The position numbers and the translations under genes are program-made. This document shows positions 39,490 to 51,339 of a stretch of 64,000 nt of DNA, piece by piece; the first letter of the stretch is position 1, and every line of letters begins with the position of its first letter. The DNA is from Doryteuthis pealeii (lineage: Eukaryota; Mollusca; Cephalopoda; Myopsida; Loliginidae): NCBI GenBank assembly GCA_023376005.1, contig CM042148.1, forward strand, positions 68,879,092 through 68,943,091, read 5' to 3'. The notes under the pieces were generated by a model. It was not told the DNA's origin. It made no database searches and saw only the letters and a list, made by a program, of their open reading frames with translations.

Positions 39490-42400
39490 CCCTGCTGGTA
39501 AAAATATGTAAAAAATATGTGATCAGTAAAAAAAAAAGAATTTTGTGGCCATAAAATTTCAGGAAAAAAATATTTTTTAAAATACGTAATTATCCAACCA
39601 CTAAAATTTTTTTTTAAATTTGGTAAAAATATGTAAAAAGTATGAGATCAGTAAAAAATAAAAAGAATTTTTTGGCCATAAAATTTTAGGAAAAAAATAT
39701 TTTTTGAAATATATATTTACCCAACCACTAAAAAATTAAAAAAAAAAAAAGCTGGTAAAAATATGTAAAAAATATGAGATCAGTAAAGAATAAAAAGAAT
39801 TTTGTGGCCATAAAATTTTAGGAAAAAAATATTTTTTTAAATATATATTTACCCAACCACTAAAAAATTTAAAAAAAAAAAAAGCTGGTAAAAATATGTA
39901 AAAAATATGAGATCAGTAAAAAATAAAAAGAATTTTGTGGCCATAAAATTTTAGGAAAAAATATTTTTTTAAATATATATTTACCCAACCACTAAAAAAT
40001 TAAAAAAAAAAAAAAGCTGGTAAAAATATGTAAAAAATATGAGATCAGTAAAGAATAAAAAGAATTTTGTGGCCATAAAATTTTAGGAAAAAAATATTTT
40101 TTTAAATATGTATTTACACAACCACTAAAAAATAAAAATTTTAAAAAAGCTGGTAAAAATATGTAAAAAAGTATGAGATCAGTAAAAAATAAAAAGAATT
40201 TTGTGGCCATAAAATTTTAGGAAAAAAATATTTTTTGAAATATATATTTACCCAACCACTAAAAATTAAAAAAAAAAAAGCTGGTAAAAATATGTAAAAA
40301 ATATGAGATCAGTAAAGAATAAAAAGAATTTTGTGGCCATAAAATTTTAGGAAAAAATATTTTTTTTAAATATATATTTACCCAACCACTAAAAAATTAA
40401 AAAAAAAAAAAGCTGGTAAAAATATGTAAAAAATATGAGATCAGTAAAGAATAAAAAGAATTTTGTGGCCATAAAATTTTAGGAAAAAAATATTTTTTTA
40501 AATATATATTTACCCAACCACTAAAAAATTAAAAAAAAAAAAAGCTGGTAAAAATATGTAAAAAATATGAGATCAGTAAAGAATAAAAAGAATTTTGTGG
40601 CCATAAAATTTTAGGAAAAAAATATTTTTTTAAATATATATTTACCCAACCACTAAAAAATTTAAAAAAAAAAAAAGCTGGTAAAAATATGTAAAAAATA
40701 TGAGATCAGTAAAGAATAAAAAGAATTTGTGGCCATAAAATTTTAGGAAAAAAATATTTTTTGAATATATATTTTACCCAACCACTAAAAAATTAAAAAA
40801 AAAAAGCTGGTAAAAATATGTAAAAAATATGAGATCAGTAAAGAATAAAAAGAATTTTGTGGCCATAAAATTTTAGGAAAAAATATTTTTTGAAAATATA
40901 TATTTACCCAACCACTAAAAAATTTTAAAAAAAAAAAAGCTGGTAAAAATATGTAAAAAATATGAGATCAGTAAAGAATAAAAAGAATTTTGTGGCCATA
41001 AAATTTTAGGAAAAAAATATTTTTTTAAATATGTATTTACACAACCACTAAAAATAAAAATTTTAAAAAAGCTGGTAAAAATATGTAAAAAAGTATGAGA
41101 TCAGTAAAAATAAAAAGAATTTTGTGGCCATAAAATTTTAGGAAAAAATATTTTTTTGAAATATATATTTACCCAACCACTAAAAATTTTTTTTAAAAAA
41201 AAAGCTGGTAAAAATATGTAAAAATATGAGATCAGTAAAGAATAAAAAGAATTTTTGTGGCCATAAAATTTTAGGAAAAAAATATTTTTTTAAATATATA
41301 TTTACCCAACCACTAAAAAATTAAAAAAAAAAAAAGCTGGTAAAAATATGTAAAAAATATGAGATCAGTAAAGAATAAAAAGAATTTTGTGGCCATAAAA
41401 TTTTAGGAAAAAAATATTTTTTGAAATATATATTTACCCAACCACTAAAAAATTTAAAAAAAAAAAAGCTGGTAAAAATATGTAAAAAATATGAGATCAG
41501 TAAAGAATAAAAAGAATTTTGTGGCCATAAAATTTTAGGAAAAAAATATTTTTTGAAATATATATTTACCCAACCACTAAAAAATTTAAAAAAAAAAAAA
41601 GCTGGTAAAAATATGTAAAAAATATGAGATCAGTAAAGAATAAAAAGAATTTTGTGGCCATAAAATTTTAGGAAAAAAAATATTTTTTGAAATATATATT
41701 TACCCAACCACTAAAAAATTAAAAAAAAAAAAAGCTGGTAAAAATATGTAAAAAATATGAGATCAGTAAAGAATAAAAAGAATTTTGTGGCCATAAAATT
41801 TTAGGAAAAAAATATTTTTTGAAATATATATTTACCCAACCACTAAAAAATTTAAAAAAAAAAAAAGCTGGTAAAAATATGTAAAAAATATGAGATCAGT
41901 AAAGAATAAAAAGAATTTTGTGGCCATAAAATTTTAGGAAAAAAATATTTTTTGAAATATATATTTACCCAACCACTAAAAAATTTAAAAAAAAAAAAGC
42001 TGGTAAAATATGTAAAAAAATATGAGATCAGTAAAGAATAAAAAGAATTTTGTGGCCATAAAATTTTAGGAAAAAAATATTTTTTGAAATATATATTTAC
42101 CCAACCACTAAAAAATTAAAAAAAAAAAGCTGGTAAAAATATGTAAAAATATGAGATCAATAAAGAATAAAAAGAATTTTGTGGCCATAAAATTTTAGGA
42201 AAAAAATATTTTTTGAAATATATATTTACCCAACCACTAAAAAATTAAAAAAAAAAAAAGCTGGTAAAAATATGTAAAAAATATGAGATCAGTAAAGAAT
42301 AAAAAGAATTTTGTGGCCATAAAATTTTAGGAAAAAAATATTTTTTAAATATGTATTTACACAACCACTAAAAAATAAAAATTTTAAAAAAGCTGGTAAA

Positions 42401-42960
42401 AATATGTAAAAAAGTATGAGATCAGTAAAAAATAAAAAGAATTTTGTGGCCATAAAATTTTAGGAAAAAAATATTTTTTAAAATATGTATTTACTCAACC
42501 ACTAAAATTTTTGTTTTTTTAAATCTGGTAAAGATATGTAAAAAAAACATGAGATCAGTAAAAAAAATAAAAATAATTCTGTGGCCATAAAATTTTAGGA
42601 AAAATTTTTTTTTTAAATATGTATTTATTTTTATATTTGTTTAGTGGTTGGCACTAAACAAAATTTTTAAAAAAATGGTAAAGATATGTAAAAAGTATGA
42701 GATCAGTAAAAAAAAAAGAAAGAATTCTATGGCCATAAAATTTTAGGAAAAAAAGATTTTTTAAATGTGTACCCAACCACAAAAAAATAAAAATTAAAAA
42801 CAAGCTGGTAAAGATATGTAAAAAGTAGGAGATCAGTAAAAAAAGTATTTAGCCAGAAAATTTCAGGAAAAAAATCTATATTTAAAAATATGTATTTCCT
42901 AATTTAAAAAAAATGCTGGCAAAAATATGTAAAATTATGAAATCCATAAAAAAAAAAAAG
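39490..42960. repeat. Satellite array, ~132-bp unit, about 26 copies
   Basis: Successive GCTGGTAAAAATATG starts at 39,751, 39,884, 40,016, 40,149, 40,280, 40,412 and onward give a period of 131-133 bp to about 42,400. Degenerate units extend to 39,500 on the left and 42,960 on the right. The unit contains GAGATCAGTAAAGAATAAAA, TTTGTGGCCATAAAATTTTA and ATATTTACCCAACCACTAAA. Central units are almost identical, mainly varying in A/T homopolymer length, and edge units are diverged, as expected from unequal exchange. No ORF or dyad-spacer architecture. Confidence 0.97.
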
Positions 42961-42969
42961 AATTCAGTG

Positions 42970-44066
42970 GCCATATTCTGCTCAAGCCAAATCACTGCAG
43001 TGTAATTAATCTAGAGAAGGCGGCAAGAGGCATTGGTCTCTACACAAACACAGATAAAATGAAGTTCATGTGTTTTAAACAAGATGGAGATACCTCTACA
43101 TTGGATGGTAAGCCTCTAATGTTAGTAGACAAATTTCAGGAAAAAAAATTATATCTAAAGATATAGTATTTACCCAAATCACACTATGCAGATGATCTAG
43201 CACTTCTCACAAATACACCTGCATAAGACAGAATGTGATCTCAAATAAACTGTAGTTCATGTGTTTCAAACAAGGTAGAGATATCTCTACATTGGATAGT
43301 AAGCTTCTCAAATTAGTTAACAGACCTAAGTAGTAATAACAAATCTACAGAATGTATTTACCCAAATCACACTATGCAGATGATCTAGCACTTCTCACAA
43401 ATACACCTGCATAAGACAGAATGTAATCTCAAATAAACTGTAGTTCATGTGTTTCAAACAAGGTAGAGATATCTCTACATTGGATAGCAAGCTTCTCAAA
43501 TTAGTTAACATACCTAAGTAGTAATAACAAATCTACAGAATGTATTTACCCAAATCACACTATGCAGATGATCTAGCACTTCTCACAAATACACCTGCAT
43601 AAGACAGAATGTGATCTCAATAAACTGTAGTTCATGTGTTTCAAACAAGGTAGAGATATCTCTACATTGGATAGCAAGCTTCTCAAATTAGTTAACATAC
43701 CTAAGTAGTAATAAACAAATTCTACAGAATGTATTTACCCAAATCACACTATGCAGATGATCTAGCACTTCTCACAAATACACCTGCATAAGACAGCATG
43801 TGATCTCAAATAAACTGTAGTTCATGTGTTTCAAACAAGGTAGAGATATCTCTACATTGGATAGTAAACTTCTCAAATTAGTTAACATACCTAAGTAGTA
43901 ATAACAAATCTACAGAAAGCGATGTCAATATATACACAGAAAAGGTCTGAACTGTTATAGACAGATTATTGGTCCTATGGAAATCTGATCTCTTTGATAA
44001 GATAAAGCAAGAATTCTGTAGCTGTATCAGTGCTACTGTATGGCTTGCCACAACTTGGATGTGAGA
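42970..44066 (+). pseudogene. LINE reverse-transcriptase fragment with internal tandem repeats
   Basis: The frame after the satellite reads LEKAARGIGLYTNTDKTKFM, then CFKQDGDTSTLDGKPLMLVD, the part of RT just downstream of the catalytic site. Next come four tandem 188-bp units, each including HYADDLALLTNTP (the YxDD catalytic box). Past the array, 43,920-44,060 gives ESDVNIYTEKV, VIDRLLVLWKSDLFDKIK and AVSVLLYG in shifting frames, i.e. the next RT section, which would lead into LLYGCTTWT as at 8,650. It is cut off by the N gap. Multiple stops and shifts: a dead copy. Confidence 0.8.
43160..43925 (+). repeat. Four 188-bp tandem units carrying the RT YADD motif
   Basis: TATGCAGATGATCTAGCAC starts at 43,185, 43,373, 43,561 and 43,750, so the period is 188-189 bp. 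Each unit ends AGTAGTAATAACAAATCTAC and restarts at TATTTACCCAAATCAC. The units differ by only a few bases. Confidence 0.93.
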
Positions 44067-44166
44067 NNNNNNNNNNNNNNNNNNNNNNNNNNNNNNNNNN
44101 NNNNNNNNNNNNNNNNNNNNNNNNNNNNNNNNNNNNNNNNNNNNNNNNNNNNNNNNNNNNNNNNNN
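44067..44166. other. Assembly gap (100 N)
   Basis: Exactly 100 N, the conventional length for a gap of unknown size. The sequence on the left is LINE; on the right it re-enters family C at the position equivalent to 14,587. Confidence 0.99.
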
Positions 44167-44695
44167 GTTATTATGCTAAGACGTTTTGTATTATCATTCT
44201 TGTTTGTATTACAAATTATTACAAATTTTAAAACAATTTTTGTTTTAAACTCATTTTTTTATCTACTTAAACCCATAGATTGGGACCCCTAAATGGGACC
44301 AGATTCTACCATTCTGGGTCAGAGTGGACCTGGGAGTAATGGCAATGAAGGTATTTACCACATACCCCTCGTTGTATGGGTTAGGCACAAGAGCCTATTA
44401 ATGTGGGTCCACCCAGGAACCGAAGCTTATGGGAGGCGTGGTGTAAAAAATGACTTGATCCCATCGGCATTCCCCTCAAAGAGGGGCACCTCAGGGCACT
44501 GGGCAATAAACCCAGCCCTGCCCCTTTAAATCGAGGGGGCAGGTGTTGCCTGGGGGATAGTCCCCTGGGATCAATGATGTTAATTTACACGGTCCCAGGT
44601 TTGAAGCCACCGGACCCTCCGGTCGATCGAAACCAGAGTTTTGCGCCACTGGAACATCTCTATTAAATGCAGTTTTAACGTCATAACCAGGACAC
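44167..44695 (+). repeat. Family C (second copy)
   Basis: Counterpart of 14,587-15,105, with CGATCGATCGAAACC where the first copy has a single CGA step. Confidence 0.85.
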
Positions 44696-44924
44696 GAAGA
44701 AGGAGTAGAAGGAAGGAAGAAAAGAAAAAGAAAATTCAACAAAAATTAATCAATTATTGATCATTAATCCTGAATGTCAAGATGCCAATAATTTGAAAAC
44801 ATCCAATTATTTTTGGTTTTCTTTTTTGTTTTCTTATCAATAAATTGTTTTGTAAAATTAATAGCTTGTCTCATGTTTCTTAAACACGTGCATATAATTT
44901 GACTAAAAATCATTTATATATATA

Positions 44925-45486
44925 CTAGAAGATGCTTTACCCAGCATTGCCAGGGTAAAGTATATTGATATAATTATATTATATATTATATTATATATTA
45001 TATATCATATATTATTATATATTATATATTATTATATATTATATAGTATATTGATTTGTTTATTTTTGAGATTTACAAATGCTGGACATTTTTAAGTAGA
45101 ATTTCAATGCTATTTCTATGTATATTTTAATCTTTAGATATCTTTGAATACAATTCAAAAATCATTTATATATGTACTAGAAGATGGTACCCAGCATTGC
45201 CAGGGTAGAGGGCTAACCCTCTGATATATTGATTTGTTTATTTTTGAGATTTACAAATGCTGGACATTTTTAAGTAGAATTTCAATGCTATTTCTATGTA
45301 TATTTTAATTTTCAAATATCTTCAAATATAAATCAAATCTTCATAATTTTAGCACAAAAAGCATTAACCAGTGATATTTAATGTGTATATATATTTACTT
45401 TGTCGTTAATTGTTTTATTTTCGTAGTTTCATCCAGACATACATACATACATACATACATATTAACTGCCCTTTATATATGTGTAT
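44925..45486 (-). mobile_element. Helitron, second copy, two 3' ends
   Basis: CTAG at 44,925-44,928 and 45,177-45,180 and the 5' end near 45,486. One ~175-bp 3' unit fewer than in 15,340-16,078. Confidence 0.75.
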
Positions 45487-46360
45487 ACTGTGCTCAAGTA
45501 GGATATGACACAGGGTCAATTTTTTAAGCGAGCTTTAATAGGTTTGAATTCAGAGTTTTCCTTCTCCTAGACTGGTGGCCTAACCAAAGTTAAAGAGCCC
45601 AGTCTGTCCTGGTATTTACCCACAGCTGGAGGAAGAATAGTGGGATTCACACCTTTCCCAAGGTTGTTAGCACTATGTGAAATGCAAACAGCTTCACCCA
45701 GGACTTGAACTCAGTCCACCAAGTCCATATCCTATGATGATAACCATTGTTGCATACTGATGGTTTTCACAGTACCAAATCTATATAATGTTGTATACCC
45801 TTTTCTTACTTCTTACTTCTTACTTCTAGTCGTCTTCTCTTCTGGCCGGCTTTGGTTCTATCTTCTAACATCTTGGTCTGGTCTAGCGTCTGGTGTTGAC
45901 TTGGTATATTTTCTATGGTTTGGTCTTCTATGGGGATTTCGGGTCTGGTTTCTGTTAGGGATTTCTCTTTATCAGAAGCCCTGTGTCATTGTTAGTTTTT
46001 AGGTAATAAACACAAGACTTCGATTTACGTTGATGTTACTTTATTTCCAAATCCCCAACCCAGACACCTGCGCAGTTTAGGGACCGCATGTATAACACGA
46101 CTTACCTCTTCGAGCTCACTGCTACCTTCTAACTGACTGAGTTACTTCTATCCTTAAACCGGAAGACAGGGTTTTCTATGCCTTCCGGTTCTCACGATTT
46201 ATCCCCGGAAGGCAAGGTGAAAGTGAGGTCAAGCGCCGTCACTCACCCTCAAGGCCATCAGCTGCACTAATCACCATTATGATTTCTACACTATTGCCAT
46301 AAATATTAGGTGACTAATAATTATGTAACACCATTACACCACATGCCTCTATAAAATTAT
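45487..46360 (-). mobile_element. SINE-A interrupted by an LTR
   Basis: The SINE-A body is at 45,490-45,747; its head resumes at 46,331 (CCATTACACCACATGCC). It is the filled-site allele of 16,085-16,355. Confidence 0.9.
45744..46334 (+). mobile_element. Solo LTR inserted in the SINE-A head, 4-bp TSD
   Basis: The LTR is 45,748-46,330 (583 bp): TGTTGCATACTG...TTATGTAACA, TG to CA, flanked by CCAT at 45,744-45,747 and 46,331-46,334. The first copy retains the empty site with a single CCAT. AATAAA occurs at about 46,005, followed by a GC-richer R/U5-like part (ACCTGCGCAGTTTAGG). A 4-bp duplication is typical of some Ty3/Gypsy-type and retroviral-type integrases. There is no internal domain. The GC content and lack of decay suggest a recent insertion. 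Confidence 0.85.
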
Positions 46361-46490
46361 TTATATAGACATTGATTCTAACAGGAAGTTTGATGATTAA
46401 TTTTTTTTTTTTAGAGAGGTATATTGACACATGGTTTGGGTGGGGTGATAATTTTTATTAAGTCTAATCTAAGACAGTCATTTAATAGTA

Positions 46491-46494
<4 letters not shown>

Positions 46495-46521
<27 letters not shown>

Positions 46522-46620
46522 AGGTATACGTTTGTGTCTCACCATCTGTCCATATTGGGTATCACATTTTGTGAGTCCTCTAGACAGCACCCGGTGAGCG
46601 TAAATCAAAGATATTAATAT
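46495..46620 (-). mobile_element. LINE 3' tail fragment (second copy)
   Basis: The (ATC)n run and GAGTCCTCTAGACAGCACC are as at 16,509-16,630. Confidence 0.65.
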
Positions 46621-46714
46621 AATATAAAATTATACATGGTAATTTTTTTTTTTTTTTACAAATTGAGCCATTTCCACTATGTAGTAGCTGGTTGTTTGGT
46701 TGGTTGGTTGGTTA

Positions 46715-46860
46715 GATTCATGGCATGTCAACCTTTGTAGGGGTATTTTATGCTGAAGACATTTTGTTTTATTCATTCTTGATGGGTATTTGATTTTTAT
46801 TCAAAATCAATTTTTTTCTAACCCATTTTTGTAAATTAATTTTTTTCTATTTAACCAATA
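46715..46860 (+). repeat. Family C end fragment (second copy)
   Basis: Counterpart of 16,725-16,860. Confidence 0.7.
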
Positions 46861-46904
46861 TATATATATATATATATATATATTATTATATATATATCAC
46901 AGGA

Positions 46905-47095
46905 CTATAAAATTTAAAAAATAAAAAAAATAAAAAAAAAATAAAAAAAATAAAAATCTGTTTTTCAAATGCCTTTAAAGTAATAAAAGAATTCATCATT
47001 CGCATCTGATGAGTCGGGAGAGTTAGACACTTTGTCTAAGCTCCCTGAAATAGACTATAATGATAAATCTCTAAGTCTTTTTGTTATTTTTTTTA

Positions 47096-47097
<2 letters not shown>
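46905..47097. repeat. Copy-specific insert related to the 23.2-kb hairpin
   Basis: It is absent from the first copy between (TA)n units (16,899-16,938). TCCCTGAAATAGACTATAAT and the preceding GACACTTTGTCTAAG match the right arm of the hairpin at 23,300-23,356. Preceded by an A/TAAA-rich run. Confidence 0.65.

Positions 47098-47146
<49 letters not shown>
47098..47146. repeat. (TA)n microsatellite
   Basis: About 24 TA units. Confidence 0.95.
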
Positions 47147-47149
<3 letters not shown>

Positions 47150-47412
47150 CCATATCACCCAAACTCTCAGAGTCAGACAAACAAGGCATGCTGGACACTG
47201 CTGGAGAAGCAAAGATTAACTCATAAGTGACGTTCTCCTGTGGAAGCCAGCACGCCAGTATGGGCCATCCAGCAAAGACATATGTTGACCAGTTCTGCAC
47301 AGATATTGGATGCTGTACAGAGGACCTCCCGTGAACAATGAAAGATAGGGATGGTTCGTGAGAGATTGTCATGGATATCCATGCTAATAGCGCAACATGA
47401 TGATAATGATGA
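47147..47412 (+). mobile_element. LINE 3' end fragment (second copy)
   Basis: Longer than its counterpart at 16,939-17,160. It retains TTGGATGCTGTACAGAGGAC and CGTGAACAATGAAAGATAGG, which the first copy has lost. Confidence 0.8.
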
Positions 47413-47500
47413 TATGATTATATAGATATATAATAATAATAATAATATATATATATATTAATGATAATTATTATCTTATATATTATACATATATATTATA

Positions 47501-47531
<31 letters not shown>

Positions 47532-47608
47532 ATATATATGATAATAATTGTATATATATTTAATTATTATATATATATATATTTGATAATTATATATATA
47601 TATATTTA

Positions 47609-48285
47609 GAAGGGTGATACTGCTGACAGCACGACCAAGTACTCAGGGCCGTGACAAAATCAATCAGTGAGGCACTCCTAAAAAGCAAGAATCAGCGCAA
47701 ACAACAACAGGAGATCAGATTTATAAAAGCTGGGGAGAGGATTCATCAGAAACTACACAGTGCGGGCAGTTGAAATTCCTGGAAAAGATCCTCACCACTT
47801 CTCTCCGGCCAGACATGGTTTTGACATCAGAGGCAACTAAGCAGGTGGTGATATTAGAACTTACAGTCCCGTGGGAGGATAGGTTAGAGGAGGCAAATTG
47901 TAGGAAGACGGCCAAATACCAAGAGCTTGTGGTCGAATGCAGATCGAATGGCTGGAAGGCCCGAAATAAACCTTTCGAGGTTGGATGCCGTGGCTTTGCT
48001 GGCAGGTCACTTTTGAAGGTGTTTAAGACCCTTGGCATTAAGGGCCAGCAAAGTAGAAGAGCCATAAAAGAAATAACAGGAGTTGCTGAGAAAACATCGA
48101 GATTGCTCTGGATCCACAGGAGTGATGTTTGGATAAGTGCCACTAGGTTGCAAACCAGGAATTGATCAGTCCGGTTGGGGTCTCCTGGGCGAGGGTGTAT
48201 GGTGAGTAACGACCCGAAACACCTTGGGTTCATCACTGATGACTGTGGCCTAGTATTTCACCCAACGGTGTGTTTATAAACAAAA
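47609..48285 (+). pseudogene. LINE C-terminal fragment with restriction-like endonuclease motif, copy-specific
   Basis: The main frame 47,770-48,165 (131 codons after a TTG) reads LEKILTTSLRPDMVLTSEA, then VVILELTVPWEDRLEEAN and PFEVGCRGFAGRSLLKVFK. RPD...ELT fits the PD-(D/E)XK core of the restriction-like endonuclease at the C-terminus of R2/R4/NeSL/Hero-type LINEs. Upstream, in another frame, QQQEIRFIKAGERIHQKL continues the family pattern, so one frameshift lies near 47,768. The first copy has only (TA)n here (about 17,370). Truncated at both ends and broken, hence inactive. Confidence 0.7.
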
Positions 48286-48335
48286 AATCATATATACATA
48301 TATTTGATAATAATAGTATACATATATTTAATTAT

Positions 48336-48378
<43 letters not shown>

Positions 48379-48430
48379 GTCTAGCCACACTGAAGAGGCG
48401 TGAAATGCGTAAACATGTGTCTGTGGATGA

Positions 48431-48472
<42 letters not shown>

Positions 48473-48605
48473 AATAATTATATATATACATTTAATTATT
48501 ATATATATATATTTGATAATGATTATATATATATATTTAATTATTATATATATATATATATTTGATAATGATTATATATATATATATAAATATATATATA
48601 TATAA
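48286..48605. repeat. (TA)n tract with hammerhead-like insert (second copy)
   Basis: Counterpart of 17,390-17,690. CTGAAGA at 48,390-48,396 with stem GCGT/ATGC, then TAAAC instead of GAAAC. Confidence 0.85.
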
Positions 48606-48769
48606 ATTGAAATAAAAACAAAATCTAATTATAAACATCAGGTGATAAATCATGAATTGTGGAAAATTGTCGTTTTTTAATCTAATCAATTTTAGGATAA
48701 CAAACTTTTAGGAATGAGATAGAAAATTCTTTCATCATGTGACAACAGCACAAATACAAACTGTTTATA

Positions 48770-49075
48770 TTTACCCAACCCTTCTGACATAGACAGGATG
48801 TGGCACAAGGACAATTTTAAACTAAAGTACAGCTGGTTTGTATTTAAAGTTTTCCTTCTCATAGACTGGTTGCCTAACCAAGGCTAAAGAACTCATTCTT
48901 CCCAACTATTTACCTATAGTTAGGGGGAGAACATATTGATATATGGGTAAATAGTAGGGCAGATTGGGTTCTTTGGCCTTATAAGAGAAGAAAATTTCTG
49001 AATTTAAACCAACTTTATTCCATTTAAAAATGACCTTGTGTCATATCCTGCTAGTTGTGGAGGAGTTGGGTAAAT
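48770..49075. mobile_element. Inverted pair of SINE-A 3' halves (second copy)
   Basis: Same arrangement as 17,853-18,157. Confidence 0.75.
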
Positions 49076-49159
49076 ATATACATTTTTGGGGGTCTTTTCA
49101 TCACTCAAGACTCAAAGGCCATTGATTGTAATTTTTATACAGTAGATTTCCGTTGGATG

Positions 49160-49300
49160 ACCCCAACTGAACCCTAGAGGTGCGAATCTCATGCGTCATG
49201 AAAAACACATGATAGTTAGTTTTAGAGAATTAGATGCAACCGGACATTGAACTGTCTTAACCTAACTCCTCTATCCGTTAGGCTATGTGTCCAATTGGAA
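49160..49300 (-). mobile_element. Family D tRNA-like SINE (second copy)
   Basis: CTCCTCTATCCGTTAGGCTA is identical to the first copy at 18,355. Confidence 0.6.
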
Positions 49301-49309
49301 TTTGAAGTT

Positions 49310-49740
49310 GAATTGAAGATGAGGACAATAGTCCGAACAATCCAAATAATACTAATTATCAAGCCTTGTCTCGAAAATTCTGAGAAATAAATTTAACTGT
49401 TATAATACAGATGTTTAATTTCCTTTTTTGACTTTGAACAAGAATATTGACCTAAAGACATTTTCCTTTACTTGATATTTTCCTGTTATCAGTACATTTC
49501 ATATACTTGTAAAATCAGATATCAATGTATGATGAATAACTTTAGGCTCAAGTTGAATAAAAAGACATACAAAATGGTTTGCTGGTACAGAATAACAAAA
49601 ATTGATACTGAGAGGTTACACGTGGGAGTGAGTAGGTGGCTTTGTAAACAAGATGGAATAAAAGCCATGGAGGTTGGACGTGCGCAGCGAAAGATTAAAA
49701 AAGAAGCTGTAAGATATAAGTGTACACAATCAGCTTAGAG
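49310..49740. other. Family E tail and unassigned sequence (second copy)
   Basis: Counterpart of 18,405-18,845. An 88-codon frame at 49,472-49,738 is not maintained in the first copy and has no recognisable motif. Confidence 0.4.
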
Positions 49741-49749
49741 AGTAACAAA

Positions 49750-50092
49750 CTCTGTGTGTGTGTGTGTGTGTTTGTGTGTGTGTGTGAGTAAATTATGTTT
49801 ATGTATACATTTTGTATATATGTGTATATATATATTTACCCACCTCTCCACACGAGCAGGATGTGACACATGGTCAATTTATTAAGTGGAGTTTAACAGG
49901 TTTGAATTCAGAGTGGAGGTTGGACATGTGCTTAGAGAGTAGAAAACTGTGTGTCTGTGTATCTGTGTGTGTGTATGTGTTTGTGAAAGTGTGTGACTGT
50001 ATCTCATGTCTATGTGTTGTTTTGTATGCATATATATTATATTTATATATATATAATATATATATATATATATTACACACACACACACACAC
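49750..50092. repeat. (GT)n, SINE-A fragment, (TA)n and (CA)n (second copy)
   Basis: Counterpart of 18,846-19,167, with different repeat lengths. Confidence 0.8.
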
Positions 50093-50094
50093 AT

Positions 50095-50370
50095 ACACCA
50101 ACCCCTACGCACGAGCAGAATATGACACAAGGTCAATTTTCTTAAGTAGAGTTTAACAGGTTTGAATTCAGAGTTTTCCGTTTCCTAGACTGGTTGTCTA
50201 ACGAAGGTTAAAGAGCCCAGTCTGCCCTAGTATTTACCCATAGTTGGAGGTAGAATAGTTGGATTTATACTAATTCATGTGAAATACAAACAGCCTCATC
50301 CAGGATTTGAACTCATCTTGCCATGTCTATTTCCAACAACAGTAACCATTATGACAATAGATCACTTTGC
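50095..50370 (-). mobile_element. SINE-A (second copy)
   Basis: Counterpart of 19,168-19,440. Confidence 0.8.
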
Positions 50371-50939
50371 CAACTTTTTTTTTTTTTTACCTTAGTTTGG
50401 TACAAGGCTAGAAATATAAGACACCCAGTGAGAATCAAACTCACTGAAAATGGTCTGCTAGATTACTTAACTCACTAACCATTAACTCTTTGCCTACCAA
50501 GTTTCCCCCTATGGCTGTACCAAATTTTCTTGGTACTTTTTACCTGAATGATGGGATATTTCAAATTTGACTATCTATTCACCTCAAAACTCATTCTATT
50601 CAAACATTGTGATTTTCAGTGTAAACAAGTGACACATGTGAGAGCTGCTGCTAGCATTTTATGGTAGGATTGCAGCAGTGGGAGAGCCACTGTTGGCGGC
50701 TTAAAGTATGGAAAGAGTTAAACCATGCAAGGCATCCAACCATTAAGTGATGTTGGCATTTTTATTTGATACGCAAGAGGAAAATGAATTGAGTATCAAA
50801 TTGTATTTATGAAAGAATAAAAGACCAGATCAAAATCAAATTCAAATGTATTTTTAATGTGAATTCAACTTTATATTCACACCCAGGCTGGAAAACACCA
50901 CTCTACTCCATACACATGTCAGAACAAAGGCAATTGGAG

Positions 50940-51310
50940 AAAAACAAGCAAGGGAAAAAATAAATTTGAAAAAAAAAGCAAGGAAGAAATAAGAAAATAA
51001 AAAAAAACATCAAGGAAAAAACTTAAAAACAGGAAAAGGAAGGAAAAACAAGGAAGTAAAAGAAAATGAAAAAAAGGAGGGAATAGAAAATGAAAAAAAA
51101 AAACAAAAAGAAGGAAAATGAAAAAAAAAAACAAGGAATAAAAAAATGAAAAAAAAAAAAAAGAGAACAAATGATATAAAAAAAGCAAGAAAAAAAACAT
51201 TAAAAAAAAAACAAAGAATGAAGGAAAAGGAAAAAAATAAAGGAGAGAAAATTTTAAAAACAAAGAAAAAAATAAAAGAAGGAAAAAAATGAAAAGAAAA
51301 AACAAGGAAA
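50940..51310. repeat. A-rich polypurine tract (second copy)
   Basis: Counterpart of 20,000-20,395, with many homopolymer-length differences. Confidence 0.9.
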
Positions 51311-51339
51311 GAATTCTGTTGTTTTAAAGTAAAAAAGTA

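Noticed and set aside
39490..42960. CRISPR array
   Set aside because: Whole 132-bp units repeat without unique spacers, in a eukaryotic AT-rich context; it is a satellite.
44067..44166. Biological boundary between LINE and family C
   Set aside because: The junction is an N gap of conventional length, so adjacency cannot be trusted.
47721..48236. 171-codon minus-strand ORF
   Set aside because: Antisense of the LINE endonuclease-domain fragment, which has recognisable motifs on the plus strand.
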